Shown: positions 8,856-19,644, counted from the first letter of the stretch. The stretch is DNA of 64,000 nt from Bacteroidales bacterium (GCA_017521245.1 JAFXDI010000025.1:1-64000); one strand, 5' to 3'. Made by a program: numbers and translations. The notes: a model not told the origin generated them from the sequence alone.

Positions 8856-8935
8856 TCAGTTGTTAGTTGTTAGTTTTTAGTTGTTAGAGAAATCTAAAAA
8901 TAGCAAGTAGATACTAACTGCAAATATTAATAAAG

Positions 8936-9730
8936 ATGAAACAATATTTAGATCTATTACAAAGAGTTCTTGATGAAGGCGTAGTAAAAAGCGACCGTAC
9001 AGGAACAGGAACAACATCGGTGTTTGGACATCAGATGCGTTTTAAGATGGAAGATGGTTTTCCTCTATTAACAACAAAGAAACTCCACCTTAAATCAATC
9101 ATATATGAGTTGCTATGGTTCTTAAAGGGAGATACAAATGCCAAATACCTGCAAGATAACGGAGTTCGTATCTGGAATGAGTGGGCAGATCCGGACGGAA
9201 ATCTCGGACATATTTATGGCTATCAATGGCGTTCATGGCCCGACTATAAAGGTGGACATATTGACCAAATATCAGAGGTGGTGGAGACAATAAAAAACAA
9301 TCCCGACTCTCGAAGAATAATAGTGTGTTCATGGAATGTAGCAGATCTGCCAAATATGAACTTACCCCCATGTCACTGCTTCTTCCAATTCTATGTGGCA
9401 GATGGTAAATTATCGTTACAACTATATCAACGTAGTGCTGATATATTCTTAGGCGTGCCATTTAATATAGCATCGTATGCACTACTTTTGAAGATGATGG
9501 CACAAGTAACAGGATTAAAAGAGGGAGACTTTGTTCATACACTTGGAGATGCTCACATCTATAATAATCATATGGAGCAAGTGCAATTGCAATTGTCTCG
9601 AGAGCCAAGAGCTTTGCCTCAAATGAAGATAAATCCCGATGTAAAGAGTATTTTCGATTTTAAATTTGAAGACTTTGAGTTGGTTGATTACGATCCTCAC
9701 CCACACATAAAAGGAGTAGTGTCAGTATAA
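8936..9730 (+). CDS. thyA: Thymidylate synthase
   Basis: Converts dUMP to dTMP using methylene-tetrahydrofolate. The 264-residue protein has the canonical length and blocks: [16 protein letters not shown], the catalytic loop with [12 protein letters not shown] (nucleophilic Cys in PPCH), [18 protein letters not shown] and the C-terminal HIKGVVSV-like tail. It is followed after 13 bases by folA, which regenerates the tetrahydrofolate that ThyA oxidises, so the pair works as a unit. The 80 bases upstream contain TTAGTTG-type repeats and no clear promoter. Confidence 0.97.
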   Translation: MKQYLDLLQRVLDEGVVKSDRTGTGTTSVFGHQMRFKMEDGFPLLTTKKLHLKSIIYELLWFLKGDTNAKYLQDNGVRIWNEWADPDGNLGHIYGYQWRSWPDYKGGHIDQISEVVETIKNNPDSRRIIVCSWNVADLPNMNLPPCHCFFQFYVADGKLSLQLYQRSADIFLGVPFNIASYALLLKMMAQVTGLKEGDFVHTLGDAHIYNNHMEQVQLQLSREPRALPQMKINPDVKSIFDFKFEDFELVDYDPHPHIKGVVSV

Positions 9731-9743
9731 GAGATAAAAGTGT

Positions 9744-10238
9744 ATGGCAACAATATCTGTAATAGTAGCAGTAGCGGAGGACGGAGCAATAGGTAAGGAT
9801 AATGGATTGCTATGTCGCTTACCAAATGACCTGAAATATTTCAAGTCGCTTACGCTTGGGCATACCATAATAATGGGACGCAAAACATTTCTTTCGCTAC
9901 CCAATGGAGCATTGCCAGGTAGAGACAATGTAGTGCTATCGCGTTCGCAGGTTGAGTATCCCTCAACCAAAACCTATCATAGTGTAGAGGAGGCGATAGA
10001 GGCAGTTAAAGAGCAAGAAGAGGTATTCTTTATAGGAGGTGCTCAGGTATATGCTCAAGTATTAAAATATGCCGACAAACTATATATAACTGAGATACAC
10101 ACTACATTTCCTGATGCAGATGCTCATTTCCCCGAGTTGGATAAAACAGAGTGGAAAGAGGTATCCCGACAAGATAACCCTGCTGATGAAAAGCACTGCC
10201 ACCCATATAGTTTTGTAGTGTACGAGAGAGTGGGGTAG
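9744..10238 (+). CDS. folA: Dihydrofolate reductase
   Basis: Reduces dihydrofolate to tetrahydrofolate with NADPH. The 164-residue enzyme shows the AEDGAIGKDNGLL loop, LPNDLKYFKSLTLG with the substrate Asp, IIMGRKTFLSLP, and the FFIGGAQVYAQ NADPH-binding segment. The position of E. coli Trp22 (LPWNLP) reads LCRLP, so Trp is Cys here. It follows thyA by 13 bases and is the last gene of this run; 124 bases separate it from rpsO. Confidence 0.95.
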   Translation: MATISVIVAVAEDGAIGKDNGLLCRLPNDLKYFKSLTLGHTIIMGRKTFLSLPNGALPGRDNVVLSRSQVEYPSTKTYHSVEEAIEAVKEQEEVFFIGGAQVYAQVLKYADKLYITEIHTTFPDADAHFPELDKTEWKEVSRQDNPADEKHCHPYSFVVYERVG

Positions 10239-10316
10239 TTATCATCTATCAGCATAATTAGTCCAATTAGACTATAACTAATAATACAAAGAGTTGCACA
10301 TTTAAAAAAAATGTAT

Positions 10317-10324
10317 TAATTTTG
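10317..10324 (+). promoter_or_regulatory. -7 element for rpsO
   Basis: TAATTTTG followed by CACC, 38 bases before the rpsO ATG; TTG at 10294-10296 sits at the -33 distance. Confidence 0.6.
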
Positions 10325-10362
10325 CACCGCAAATTTTTATTAACCATAAACAATTTTTTAAG

Positions 10363-10632
10363 ATGTATTTAACTTCTGAGAAAAAGAGAGAAATCTTTGA
10401 GAAATACGGAAAGTCTAATACTGATACTGGCTCACCTGAAGCACAGATAGCATTATTTTCATACCGTATCGCTCATTTGACTGAACACTTAAAGTCAAAT
10501 CACAAAGATTATAGCACTGAAAGAGCATTGAAAATGTTAGTAGGTAAACGTCGTCGCATGCTTGACTATTTGGTTAAAATTGACATTGAGCGTTACCGTG
10601 CTATCATCAAAGAGCTTGGTATCAGAAAGTAA
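10363..10632 (+). CDS. rpsO: 30S ribosomal protein S15
   Basis: Primary 16S rRNA-binding protein of the small-subunit platform. The 89-residue product matches the family over its whole length: GSPEAQIALFSYRIAHLTEHLKSNHKDYS, then VGKRRRMLDYL. It has its own promoter upstream and a good intrinsic terminator downstream, so it is likely monocistronic. Confidence 0.98.
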   Translation: MYLTSEKKREIFEKYGKSNTDTGSPEAQIALFSYRIAHLTEHLKSNHKDYSTERALKMLVGKRRRMLDYLVKIDIERYRAIIKELGIRK

Positions 10633-10668
10633 TCGAGTTAAAGGCTCAATTACAAAAAGAGAAAAAAG

Positions 10669-10702
10669 AGGCTGTCGGAAAATATTCGATAGCCTTTTTT
10701 TA
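10669..10702 (+). terminator. Intrinsic terminator of rpsO
   Basis: A nine-base arm 10669-10677 pairs with 10687-10695 (one G-T wobble), followed by a run of seven T. Confidence 0.85.
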
Positions 10703-10729
10703 GTTCTCGGATTGTATATTTAGTATAAA

Positions 10730-10765
10730 TTTGACACTTAAAGTCGCAGAAAAATTGTAACTTTG
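10730..10765 (+). promoter_or_regulatory. Putative promoter for typA
   Basis: TAACTTTG at 10758-10765 followed by CACC; the nearest TTTG is at 10730-10733, 24 bases upstream rather than the usual 19-20. A leader of about 90 bases would follow. Confidence 0.55.
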
Positions 10766-10860
10766 CACCTAAAATAAAACAAAGTTTTATTCAATTATAG
10801 AGGATGCCAGAAAGTAGAGGGGTATTCCAAGAGTAAAAACGACTAAACAAATTCTTATAT

Positions 10861-12666
10861 ATGTCGCAACAAATCAGAAACATTGCAATTATTGCCCATG
10901 TCGATCACGGAAAAACAACAATCGTGGATAAAATGCTTCTTGCGGGAAAACTCTTTCGTGAGAATCAAACATCTGGCGAGTTAATACTTGATAATAACGA
11001 CCTTGAGCGAGAGAGGGGAATTACAATCTTATCAAAGAATGTATCAATAACCTACAAAGATTGCAAGATAAATATTATAGACACTCCAGGACACGCCGAC
11101 TTTGGAGGCGAGGTGGAGCGAGTATTAAACATGGCAGACGGATGTTTGCTACTTGTTGATGCTTTTGAAGGACCAATGCCACAAACTCGTTTTGTGTTGC
11201 AAAAAGCAATAGAGATGGGATTAAAGCCCATAGTTGTGGTAAATAAAGTTGATAAACCAAATTGTCGCCCTGATGAGGTGCAGGAGATGGTTTTTGATCT
11301 TATGTTCAATTTGAATGCAACAGAAGATCAATTAGACTTCCCGACAATATTCGGTTCTGCTAAACAGAACTGGATGTCGCTTGATTGGCGTAAACCAACT
11401 GAAGATATAACCGTTCTTTTGGATACAATAATAGAGACAATACCAGCACCTAAAGTTCTTGAAGGAGAACCTCAGATGTTGATTACATCGTTAGACTTTT
11501 CATCGTATGTAGGACGTATTGCGGTAGGTCGTATTCATCGCGGAACTCTTCGTGAAGGTATGGATGTATCGTTGTGTAAAAAAGATGGTAGCGTAGTAAA
11601 GCAACGTATAAAAGAGATGCATCTTTTTGAGGGGTTAGGGCGTACAAAAGTAACTGAAGCGTCATCGGGAGATATATGTGCTCTTGTAGGAATTGAAGGT
11701 TTTGAGATTGGAGATACAATCTCTGATGTGCAAAATCCAGAGCCACTAAAACGTATAGCCATTGATGAGCCAACAATGTCAATGACCTTTACTAATAACG
11801 ATTCGCCCTTCTTTGGAAAAGACGGAAAATATGTAACCTCACGTCATATTGCCGACCGCTTAGCAAAAGAACTTGATCGTAACCTTGCATTACGAGTAGA
11901 GAAATCGGAGAACTCAGATGTATGGACAGTATTTGGACGTGGAGTATTGCATCTGTCAATATTGATAGAAACAATGCGTCGTGAGGGCTATGAATTGCAA
12001 GTAGGACAACCTCAGGTAATTATAAAAGAGATAGATGGAGTAAAAAGTGAGCCTGTTGAACAACTAACCATAAACGTAACCGAAGAGTATTCTAATAGAA
12101 TAATTGATATGGTAACGCGTCGCAAGGGAGATTTAATGGTTATGGAGAGTCAAGGCGATAGAGTGCATATGGAGTTTGTAATTCCATCACGCGGAATAAT
12201 AGGTTTGCGTAACAATGTCTTAACAGCATCGGCAGGAGAGGCAATAATGGCACACCGTTTCTTGGAGTATCAGCCATGGAGAGGAGAGATTGATCGCCGT
12301 TCAAATGGCTCGTTAATTGCAATGGAGAGTGGAACAGCATACGCCTATGCAATAGATAAATTACAAGACAGAGGTCGTTTCTTTATACATCCTCAGGATG
12401 AAGTATATGCAGGACAAGTAGTGGGCGAAAATGCCAAAGAGGGAGATATTGTGGTAAATGTAACAAAATCAAAGAAACTTACCAATATGCGTGCATCAGG
12501 AGCAGATGACAAAGCGCGTATTATTCCTCCTGTGATATTCTCGCTTGAAGAGGCATTGGAGTATATCAAAGAGGATGAATACCTTGAAGTAACACCACAC
12601 CACTTACGTATTCGTAAAATAATATTGGATGAGATAGAGCGTAAGCGTCAAGCAAAACAACAATAA
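10861..12666 (+). CDS. typA: Translational GTPase TypA/BipA
   Basis: Ribosome-binding GTPase related to EF-G, involved in ribosome assembly and stress adaptation. The 601-residue product has the G domain with AHVDHGKTT (about residues 12-20), [23 protein letters not shown] and NKVDKPN, then the EF-G-like domains II, III and V and the BipA-specific C-terminal domain ending in [13 protein letters not shown]. Length and motif order are normal. It stands alone, with its own promoter region and a downstream terminator. Confidence 0.97.
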   Translation: MSQQIRNIAIIAHVDHGKTTIVDKMLLAGKLFRENQTSGELILDNNDLERERGITILSKNVSITYKDCKINIIDTPGHADFGGEVERVLNMADGCLLLVDAFEGPMPQTRFVLQKAIEMGLKPIVVVNKVDKPNCRPDEVQEMVFDLMFNLNATEDQLDFPTIFGSAKQNWMSLDWRKPTEDITVLLDTIIETIPAPKVLEGEPQMLITSLDFSSYVGRIAVGRIHRGTLREGMDVSLCKKDGSVVKQRIKEMHLFEGLGRTKVTEASSGDICALVGIEGFEIGDTISDVQNPEPLKRIAIDEPTMSMTFTNNDSPFFGKDGKYVTSRHIADRLAKELDRNLALRVEKSENSDVWTVFGRGVLHLSILIETMRREGYELQVGQPQVIIKEIDGVKSEPVEQLTINVTEEYSNRIIDMVTRRKGDLMVMESQGDRVHMEFVIPSRGIIGLRNNVLTASAGEAIMAHRFLEYQPWRGEIDRRSNGSLIAMESGTAYAYAIDKLQDRGRFFIHPQDEVYAGQVVGENAKEGDIVVNVTKSKKLTNMRASGADDKARIIPPVIFSLEEALEYIKEDEYLEVTPHHLRIRKIILDEIERKRQAKQQ

Positions 12667-12688
12667 AAGAGTATATTGGACATTAGTT

Positions 12689-12734
12689 AGAGAGTGTATC
12701 GAGAAAATATAATTTCGGTCACTCTCTTTTTTTT
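12689..12734 (+). terminator. Intrinsic terminator of typA
   Basis: Arms 12689-12696 and 12720-12727 form an eight-base stem, with possible further pairing inside the loop, followed by a run of eight T. Confidence 0.8.
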
Positions 12735-12788
12735 GTAAAAGAAATGAGTTTGTAAACCCATTTTTGGCTCTTATTTTACTGTAACACC

Positions 12789-12819
12789 TTTGTCTATCTT
12801 AAATAGTTTATTAAATTTG
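12789..12819 (+). promoter_or_regulatory. Promoter of tamL
   Basis: TTTG at 12789-12792, 19 bases, TAAATTTG at 12812-12819: full match to the Bacteroidetes consensus, about 75 bases before the gene. Confidence 0.7.
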
Positions 12820-12893
12820 CACTAATAAAAACTAAAGAACCATTTGTATAGTTGGTATAGTAATAAAGATGTAAGTATAACTACCCCTTTCTG

Positions 12894-15209
12894 ATGAAAT
12901 TTAAAATCACACTCTTTATACTCTCTGTTTTGTTGTTGGCAACATCGTGCCGACCAACCAAACACGTACCCCAAGGAGAGTATCTGTTGAATAGAGTGAA
13001 GATTGAGGTAGATAATAAGGATGTAAAATCATCATCTTTGAAACCATATCTACGCCAACAACCAAATCATAAAACTTTCGGAATAATAGGGTTGCCATTG
13101 GCTTTTTACAATATGTCGGGAACAAAAGATAACCGATGGAATCGTTTTATGCGAAAAATAGGAACTCCTCCTGTAATATATGACTCAACTCTAACAGAAA
13201 AGAGTAGAGTAGAGATACAAAAGGCAATGAAAAATAAAGGGTATGCCGAAGCCGAAGTAACTGCCGATACTGTAATAAAGAAACGAAAAATAAAGGTAAC
13301 TTATAACGTAAAGAGCAATACCCCGTACAAATTAAATAGGGTAACATACAATATCCCCGATGACTCAATATCAAAGTATGTAACCCTTAAAGATACAACT
13401 CAGTATCTTTTAAAAAAAGGAACACTATTTGACTATTACATATTAGATAGTGAACGTGAGAGAATAGCTAAAGAGTTGAACGATAGAGGATATTATGCCT
13501 TTAATAAAGAGTATATAACATATACTGCCGATACAACAGTTGGTGATCACTTGGTAGATTTGGAGGTTAATCTATTGCCGTATCCAATAGCAAAACCCGA
13601 CGGAACGGGGGTAGTCTTTGTAAAGCATCGCCCCTATACAATACGCGATGTATATTTCTATACCGATTACAACCCTATGAATGTTGATCAGCGATATACG
13701 GTCGTTGATACAGCACACTATGAAGGAAACACAATCTACTATGGCAAAGATCACTATCTACGTGAATCGGTATTGGTAAACAACTGCTTTATAAAGAAAG
13801 GTGAGAAATATAGTCAGCGAATAGTTGACAACACAATGAGTGCATACGGACGGTTGAGGGCATTCAAATATGTAAACATACAGTTTGCACCCGTAGAGGT
13901 TGATGGCAAGATGATGCTTGATTGTTATATACTTCTTACAAAAGGAAAAACACAAACCATATCAACAGAGGTAGAGGGTACGAACTCGGCAGGAAATTTT
14001 GGATTTGCACTTGGTTTTACCTATCAACACAGGAATATATTCAAAGGCTCACAGACCTTCTCAACAAAGATACGTGCAGCATACGAGAATATAACAGGCG
14101 ACTTAGGAGGTTTAATAAGTAACAACTACCTTGAACTTGGAGCCGAGATGGGAATTTCGTTTCCTAAATTTATATTCCCCTTTGCAAAGAATAAGCAACG
14201 ACAGAAATTGCGTCCCACAACAGAATTGAAGTTAAGTGGCAACTATCAGCGCCGACCAGAGTTTGTGCGTGTTATAGCAGGAGCAGGATGGGGGTATAAT
14301 TGGTTTAGTAATAGGAATAGATTTCGTCATAAATTTGATTTGGTTGATATAAGTTATATATATCTGCCAAAAGTAACCGAAGAGTTTAAAAATAATATAA
14401 ATGATTTGTCGGTAGATAATCCGTTGCTCAGATACAGTTATGAGGATCACTTTATAATGCGAATGGCATACTCTGTCTATCTCTCTAACCTAAATCCTGA
14501 ATCAATAAAACCAACGGGGAATATATACACTTTCCGTATGGTTAACGAGATAGCAGGAAACCTGCTGTACGGAATATCAAGTGCAATATCAAAACCACGT
14601 CCCCAGGATGGTTACTCTATATTTGGCATCCGATATGCACAATACTATAAATGTGATATGGACTACACCTATACCTTCCTGTTTAACGAAAAGAACTCGC
14701 TGTCGTTACACGTAGGAGCAGGAGTGGCGGTCCCATACGGAAACTCAGAGATACTTCCCTTTGAAAAGAGATACTTCTCAGGCGGAGCAAATAGTGTGAG
14801 AGGATGGTCAGTACGAAGTTTAGGACCAGGATCATATCAGAGAAAAGATCCAACCTCAGATTTTATGAATCAGTGCGGAGATGTAAGATTAGACTTCAAT
14901 ATAGAGTATCGAAGCAAACTGATATGGAAGTTAGAGTTAGCTGCATTCATTGATGCAGGAAACATCTGGACAATAAAAGATTATGCCGCCCAACCGGGAG
15001 GAGCATTCAAAATAAACAAGTTCTATAAAGAGCTAGCATTGGCATACGGTTTAGGACTTCGTCTCGATTTTGACTTCTTTGTATTACGTCTTGATCTTGG
15101 AATGAAAGCATATAACCCAGCAGTAACAGGTAAGAGCAAGTGGGTAATATCATACCAAAACTTCTCTCGCGATGCGGCACTACACTTCGCTGTTGGTTAT
15201 CCGTTCTAA
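12894..15209 (+). CDS. tamL: TamL-type BamA/TamA-family outer-membrane lipoprotein
   Basis: An Omp85-superfamily protein. The 771-residue product starts with a lipoprotein signal (LLATSC, Cys19), then POTRA-like segments (about 25-350, e.g. YKLNRVTYNIPDDS and KPYTIRDVYFYTD-like), then a 16-strand barrel with the Omp85 features RYFSGGANSVRGWSVRSLGPG and a C-terminal Phe. Bacteroidetes use lipidated TamA homologues (TamL) with TamB-type proteins. No tamB-like gene lies next to it here. It is a single gene with its own promoter. Confidence 0.85.
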   Translation: MKFKITLFILSVLLLATSCRPTKHVPQGEYLLNRVKIEVDNKDVKSSSLKPYLRQQPNHKTFGIIGLPLAFYNMSGTKDNRWNRFMRKIGTPPVIYDSTLTEKSRVEIQKAMKNKGYAEAEVTADTVIKKRKIKVTYNVKSNTPYKLNRVTYNIPDDSISKYVTLKDTTQYLLKKGTLFDYYILDSERERIAKELNDRGYYAFNKEYITYTADTTVGDHLVDLEVNLLPYPIAKPDGTGVVFVKHRPYTIRDVYFYTDYNPMNVDQRYTVVDTAHYEGNTIYYGKDHYLRESVLVNNCFIKKGEKYSQRIVDNTMSAYGRLRAFKYVNIQFAPVEVDGKMMLDCYILLTKGKTQTISTEVEGTNSAGNFGFALGFTYQHRNIFKGSQTFSTKIRAAYENITGDLGGLISNNYLELGAEMGISFPKFIFPFAKNKQRQKLRPTTELKLSGNYQRRPEFVRVIAGAGWGYNWFSNRNRFRHKFDLVDISYIYLPKVTEEFKNNINDLSVDNPLLRYSYEDHFIMRMAYSVYLSNLNPESIKPTGNIYTFRMVNEIAGNLLYGISSAISKPRPQDGYSIFGIRYAQYYKCDMDYTYTFLFNEKNSLSLHVGAGVAVPYGNSEILPFEKRYFSGGANSVRGWSVRSLGPGSYQRKDPTSDFMNQCGDVRLDFNIEYRSKLIWKLELAAFIDAGNIWTIKDYAAQPGGAFKINKFYKELALAYGLGLRLDFDFFVLRLDLGMKAYNPAVTGKSKWVISYQNFSRDAALHFAVGYPF

Positions 15210-15272
15210 AAAGCGAGTTTAAGAACTTCTAATAACAACATCATAGAATATCCTGCTTTTAATGAAATATTA

Positions 15273-15303
15273 AAGTTTTGCAGTATAATTATCTGTAAAA
15301 CTT
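15273..15303. repeat. AT-rich inverted repeat downstream of tamL
   Basis: Arms 15273-15283 and 15293-15303 form an 11-base stem with one G-T wobble and a nine-base loop. No T-run follows. It may be a weak terminator of tamL or a processing site. Confidence 0.45.
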
Positions 15304-15397
15304 AAAGAGTATAACCAATTGTTGTCGGAAACTTATTGTCTTTAACTATGGTTATTGCTAAAAAATGATAAAAAGGTATAACTTTTATTGGTTTTTA

Positions 15398-15429
15398 TTT
15401 GCATTAATAATTAAAAGAGGGTAATTTCG
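15398..15429 (+). promoter_or_regulatory. Promoter of the ilv operon
   Basis: TTTG at 15398-15401, 20 bases, TAATTTCG at 15422-15429. One mismatch from the -7 consensus. About 70 bases of leader follow; I see no leader peptide rich in Ile, Val or Leu and no T-box. Confidence 0.5.
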
Positions 15430-15501
15430 CACCTTATTATATGTGAAAGAGAAGAGAGGCAAAAATAAGATAAAGAGACTCTCTTAAAAAAAAGAAAAAT
15501 T

Positions 15502-17331
15502 ATGGCAAACAAATTACGTAGTGCGCAAAGTACCGAAGGTCGTAGAATGGCAGGAGCAAGAGCATTGTGGAGAGCCAACGGAATGAAAGAGGAGCAGATA
15601 GGGAAACCCATTATAGCCGTAGTAAATTCATTCACACAATTTGTACCGGGTCATGTGCATCTTCACGAGATAGGACAAAAAGTTAAAGAAGAGATAGAGA
15701 AATTAGGATGCTTCGCAGCCGAGTTCAATACAATAGCCATTGATGATGGAATTGCAATGGGGCATGACGGAATGTTATACTCACTACCATCACGTGACCT
15801 AATTGCCGATAGTGTAGAGTATATGGTAAATGCTCACAAAGCCGATGCTATGGTGTGTATAAGTAATTGTGACAAGATAACACCCGGAATGTTGATGGCT
15901 GCAATGCGATTAAACATCCCTGCAATATTTGTATCAGGAGGACCTATGGAGGCGGGAAACCTTCGTGGTAGAGCATTAGACCTAATTGATGTTATGATTG
16001 AGGGAGCAGACGCAAGTGTAACCGATGAACAGGTAGCAGAGGTAGAACGAGTAGCTTGCCCATCATGTGGATCATGCTCAGGAATGTTTACTGCAAACTC
16101 AATGAATAGCCTGAACGAAGCAATAGGAATGGCTTTGCCGGGAAACGGCTCAATAGTGGCAACACACAAAAACAGAGAGAACCTGTTTGTAAAGGCAGCA
16201 GCGAAGATTGTTGAAAACTGCAAAAAATATTATGAGGATGGCGATGACTCAGTGCTTCCACGTTCAATAGCAACACGAGCAGCATTCTTAAATGCTATGA
16301 CACTTGATATTGCAATGGGAGGTTCCACCAACACAGTATTGCACCTATTGGCAATAGCACAAGAGGCGGGAGTTGATTTTACAATGGATGATATAGATGC
16401 TCTATCACGTAAAGCACCTGTGTTGTGTAAAGTAGCACCAAGTTCTCACTTCCATATGCAAGACGTAAACCGTGCAGGTGGAATTATCTCAATAATGAGT
16501 CTATTGGCAAAAGAGGGATTGGTTGACACCTCAGTAAAACGTGTTGACGGATTAACACTGGGAGAGGCAATAGACAACTATGCTATTGACGGAAAAAACT
16601 TTACTGAAGAGGCAGCTAATCTATGGAAGAGTGCACCATGTAATAAGTTTAATCTTAAATTAGGATCGCAATCAAGTCAATATAAAGAACTCGATACCAA
16701 TCGTGAAACCGGATGTATCAGAGATTTCAGCCATGCTTACGTAAAAGACGGAGGATTGGCAGTGTTGAAAGGAAACATTGCTCAAGACGGATGTATAGTG
16801 AAAACAGCAGGAGTAGATGAGAGCATATTCCGTTTTACAGGAACTGTTAAGGTATTTGAGTCGCAAGAGGATGCGTGTGAAGGAATATTAGGAGAAAAAG
16901 TACAAGCGGGCGATGTAGTAGTAATCACACACGAAGGACCAAAAGGAGGACCAGGAATGCAAGAGATGCTATATCCCACTTCATATATAAAATCTCGTCA
17001 CTTAGGAAAAGAGTGCGCCTTAATCACTGACGGACGTTTCTCAGGTGGAACATCGGGATTATCAATAGGACACGTATCACCCGAAGCAGCGTCGGGAGGA
17101 AACATCGGACTATTAAAAGATGGCGATATAATAGAGATAAATATCCCGGAACGTACAATAAATGTACGTTTGTCAGATGAAGAACTTGCTCAAAGAAGAG
17201 CAGAAGAGATGAAACGAGGCAAAGATGCCTTTACTCCTAAGACTCGTAACAGAGTAATATCTAAGGCGTTAAAGGTGTACGCTTCTATGGTAAGTTCTGC
17301 CGATAAAGGAGCATTTCGTATTATAGAATAA
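15502..17331 (+). CDS. ilvD: Dihydroxy-acid dehydratase
   Basis: Dehydrates dihydroxy acids to the 2-oxo acid precursors of valine and isoleucine, using an iron-sulfur cluster. The 609-residue product has the cluster and substrate motifs [12 protein letters not shown] and [18 protein letters not shown], and the C-terminal [19 protein letters not shown], all intact. First gene of ilvD-ilvB-ilvN-thioesterase-ilvC; ilvB starts 49 bases downstream. Confidence 0.97.
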   Translation: MANKLRSAQSTEGRRMAGARALWRANGMKEEQIGKPIIAVVNSFTQFVPGHVHLHEIGQKVKEEIEKLGCFAAEFNTIAIDDGIAMGHDGMLYSLPSRDLIADSVEYMVNAHKADAMVCISNCDKITPGMLMAAMRLNIPAIFVSGGPMEAGNLRGRALDLIDVMIEGADASVTDEQVAEVERVACPSCGSCSGMFTANSMNSLNEAIGMALPGNGSIVATHKNRENLFVKAAAKIVENCKKYYEDGDDSVLPRSIATRAAFLNAMTLDIAMGGSTNTVLHLLAIAQEAGVDFTMDDIDALSRKAPVLCKVAPSSHFHMQDVNRAGGIISIMSLLAKEGLVDTSVKRVDGLTLGEAIDNYAIDGKNFTEEAANLWKSAPCNKFNLKLGSQSSQYKELDTNRETGCIRDFSHAYVKDGGLAVLKGNIAQDGCIVKTAGVDESIFRFTGTVKVFESQEDACEGILGEKVQAGDVVVITHEGPKGGPGMQEMLYPTSYIKSRHLGKECALITDGRFSGGTSGLSIGHVSPEAASGGNIGLLKDGDIIEINIPERTINVRLSDEELAQRRAEEMKRGKDAFTPKTRNRVISKALKVYASMVSSADKGAFRIIE

Positions 17332-17380
17332 TTAATTATCTTTGTTGTTTGAAAATAATAACAAATTTTACCATTCAATT

Positions 17381-19096
17381 ATGGCAAAAGAGAAATTGAC
17401 AGGCTCTGAAATATTGATAAAAAGTCTTCTTGCCGAAGGCGTAGATACAGTGTTTGGATACCCCGGAGGAGCAATAACTCCGGTATTCGATTGTATGTAT
17501 GATTATCAAGAAGAGTTGAAACATATATTGGTTCGCCACGAACAAGGAGCAACACATGCGGCACAAGGTTATGCACGTGTGTCGGGTAAGACTGGAGTTG
17601 TAATAGTAACTTCAGGCCCCGGAGCAACAAATACAATCACAGGAATTGCCGATGCAATGATGGATAGCACACCTATGGTGGTGATAGCAGGACAGATGCC
17701 ATCATCAATGTTGGGAACAGATGCTTTTCAAGAGACCGACGTTGTGGGTATAACTCTGCCTATCACAAAGTGGAGTTACCAAATACGCCGAGCAGAAGAT
17801 GTGGCGTGGGCGGTAGCAAGAGCATTCTATATAGCATCAACAGGACGTCCCGGTCCTGTAATGCTAGACTTTGCAAAGAATGCCCAAACCGAAGTGGCTG
17901 AATTTGAATACAAAAAGTGCAACTATATACGTAGTTACAACCCCTATCCTAAACTAAATGAGCAATCAATAAAAGAGGCTGCTCGAATGATAAATGAGGC
18001 AAAAAAACCTCTTATGTTAGTAGGACAAGGAGTAACATTAGGAGGAGCCGAAAAAGAGGTCCTAGCGTTGATGGAGAAGGCTCAAATACCAGTGGCCACA
18101 ACTCTTTTAGGATTATCATCAATACCTACCTCTCACCCATTGAATATGGGAATGATAGGAATGCACGGAAACGTAGCGCCTAACGTAATGACAAACGAGT
18201 GTGATTTGTTGATAGCAGTAGGAATGCGTTTCGATGACCGGGTAACAGCAGTACTTGACACATATGCACGTCAAGCAAAAAAGATACACTTTGATATAGA
18301 TCCATCTGAGTTTAATAAAAACGTACCAGTTGATTTGTCAGTTTTAGGAAATTCAAAAGAGTCAATTGCTGCGGTAACAGAGTATGTTGATAAAGCAGAA
18401 CATACAGAGTGGCTTAAGATGTTTGAGAGACCAAAAGCTGAAGAGCAGACAAAAGTAATAGAGGTTGAGGTATCTCCAAAAGAGGGAGCGTTGAAGATGG
18501 GCGAGGTGGTAAACCGAGTGTCAAAATATACCAATAATAGTGCAGTTGTAGTAACAGACGTAGGGCAAAATCAAATGATGGGAGTCCGCTATTCGGGATA
18601 TTCGCAACCACGCAGTGTAATCACCTCAGGTGGATTAGGAACAATGGGATTTGGATTGCCAGCAGCCGTTGGAGCAAAATTTGGAGCCCCTGAGAGAACA
18701 GTCTGTTTATTTGTAGGAGATGGAGGATTACAGATGACCTTGCAAGAGTTGGGGACCATAAAAGCATACGGTGTAAATGTAAAAATAGTATTATTGACCA
18801 ATACCGTATTAGGAATGGTGCGTCAATGGCAAGAGTTGTTCTTTAACCAAAGATTTTCAGAAACAGACCTGTCAAACCCGGACTTTGTTGCATTAGCAGC
18901 GGCATACGGAATAAAAGGACGCCGTATTGAGAAACGCGAGGAGTTAGATGGTGCAATAGAGGAGATGTTGCAACACGATGGTTCTTATCTGCTTGAGGCA
19001 GTAGTTGAGAAAGAAGAGATGGTATTCCCAATGACGCCAACAGGAAAGAGTGTAAACTATGTAATGTTAAACCGCGACGAAATATATAAATTGTAA
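17381..19096 (+). CDS. ilvB: Acetolactate synthase large subunit
   Basis: Thiamine-diphosphate enzyme that makes acetolactate from pyruvate (or acetohydroxybutyrate with 2-oxobutyrate). The 571-residue product begins MAKEKLTGSE; the frame opens earlier at a TTG (17342), but homology and the ATG support 17381. Motifs: GYPGGAITPVFD with the catalytic Glu in VRHEQGATHAAQGYA, the central FAD region, and the ThDP motif VGDGGLQMTLQELGT...VLLTNTVLGMV. Its stop overlaps the ilvN start (TAATG), giving coupled synthesis of the two subunits. Confidence 0.96.
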   Translation: MAKEKLTGSEILIKSLLAEGVDTVFGYPGGAITPVFDCMYDYQEELKHILVRHEQGATHAAQGYARVSGKTGVVIVTSGPGATNTITGIADAMMDSTPMVVIAGQMPSSMLGTDAFQETDVVGITLPITKWSYQIRRAEDVAWAVARAFYIASTGRPGPVMLDFAKNAQTEVAEFEYKKCNYIRSYNPYPKLNEQSIKEAARMINEAKKPLMLVGQGVTLGGAEKEVLALMEKAQIPVATTLLGLSSIPTSHPLNMGMIGMHGNVAPNVMTNECDLLIAVGMRFDDRVTAVLDTYARQAKKIHFDIDPSEFNKNVPVDLSVLGNSKESIAAVTEYVDKAEHTEWLKMFERPKAEEQTKVIEVEVSPKEGALKMGEVVNRVSKYTNNSAVVVTDVGQNQMMGVRYSGYSQPRSVITSGGLGTMGFGLPAAVGAKFGAPERTVCLFVGDGGLQMTLQELGTIKAYGVNVKIVLLTNTVLGMVRQWQELFFNQRFSETDLSNPDFVALAAAYGIKGRRIEKREELDGAIEEMLQHDGSYLLEAVVEKEEMVFPMTPTGKSVNYVMLNRDEIYKL

Positions 19097-19644
19097 TGGA
19101 AAAACTATATACAATAACAGCACTCTCTGAGAATGAGGTAGGTCTGTTAAACCAAATATCAATTATCTTTACCCGTCGCAAACTCAACATTGAGTCGTTA
19201 TCTGTATCGGCATCAGCAATAAGTGGTGTGCATAAATTTGTGATAACCACAAATTGTGATGAAGCGATGGCGATAAAGGTCGTAAATCAGATAGAGAAGA
19301 GAATAGATGTAATCCGAGCATTCTATTATGCCGAAGAGGATATAGTATATCAAGAGGTAGCGTTATACAAAGTCTCAACTCCAGAGCTATTAGAAAAGGG
19401 AGGATTAGAGAGGTTGGTAAGAAAATACAATGCTCGAATATTGGAGATTCATCCTGTATATACCATAATAGAGAAAACAGGTCATACAGAAGAAACACAA
19501 GCTCTATTTCATGACCTTGAACAATACGGAGTATTACAATTTGTAAAATCGGGAAGAGTATCTATTACAAAATCAACCATTGAGCATGTTGATAAATTCT
19601 TGGAGTGTCAAGAGTTACGTAGAAAGGAATTAGAGGAGGAGTAG
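19096..19644 (+). CDS. ilvN: Acetolactate synthase small (regulatory) subunit
   Basis: Regulatory subunit carrying feedback inhibition by valine. The 182-residue protein has an N-terminal ACT domain (TITALSENEVGLLNQISIIF, then RRKLNIESLSVSAS) and a C-terminal domain typical of the longer IlvH/IlvN type. It overlaps ilvB by one base, and the thioesterase gene starts one base after its stop. The order is that usual in Bacteroidetes. Confidence 0.95.
   Translation: MEKLYTITALSENEVGLLNQISIIFTRRKLNIESLSVSASAISGVHKFVITTNCDEAMAIKVVNQIEKRIDVIRAFYYAEEDIVYQEVALYKVSTPELLEKGGLERLVRKYNARILEIHPVYTIIEKTGHTEETQALFHDLEQYGVLQFVKSGRVSITKSTIEHVDKFLECQELRRKELEEE

Noticed and set aside
15430-15501. Leader-peptide attenuator or T-box before ilvD
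   Set aside because: No short frame rich in Ile, Val or Leu and no T-box-like sequence; only a weak small repeat (GAGAGG, CTCTCTT) is present.
15834-16223. Antisense open frame of 129 codons within ilvD
   Set aside because: Overlaps intact, motif-bearing ilvD; no recognisable domain. A shadow of the true gene.
17342-17380. TTG start extending ilvB by 13 residues
   Set aside because: The ATG at 17381 matches the family N-terminus; the added residues are unlike any IlvB start.
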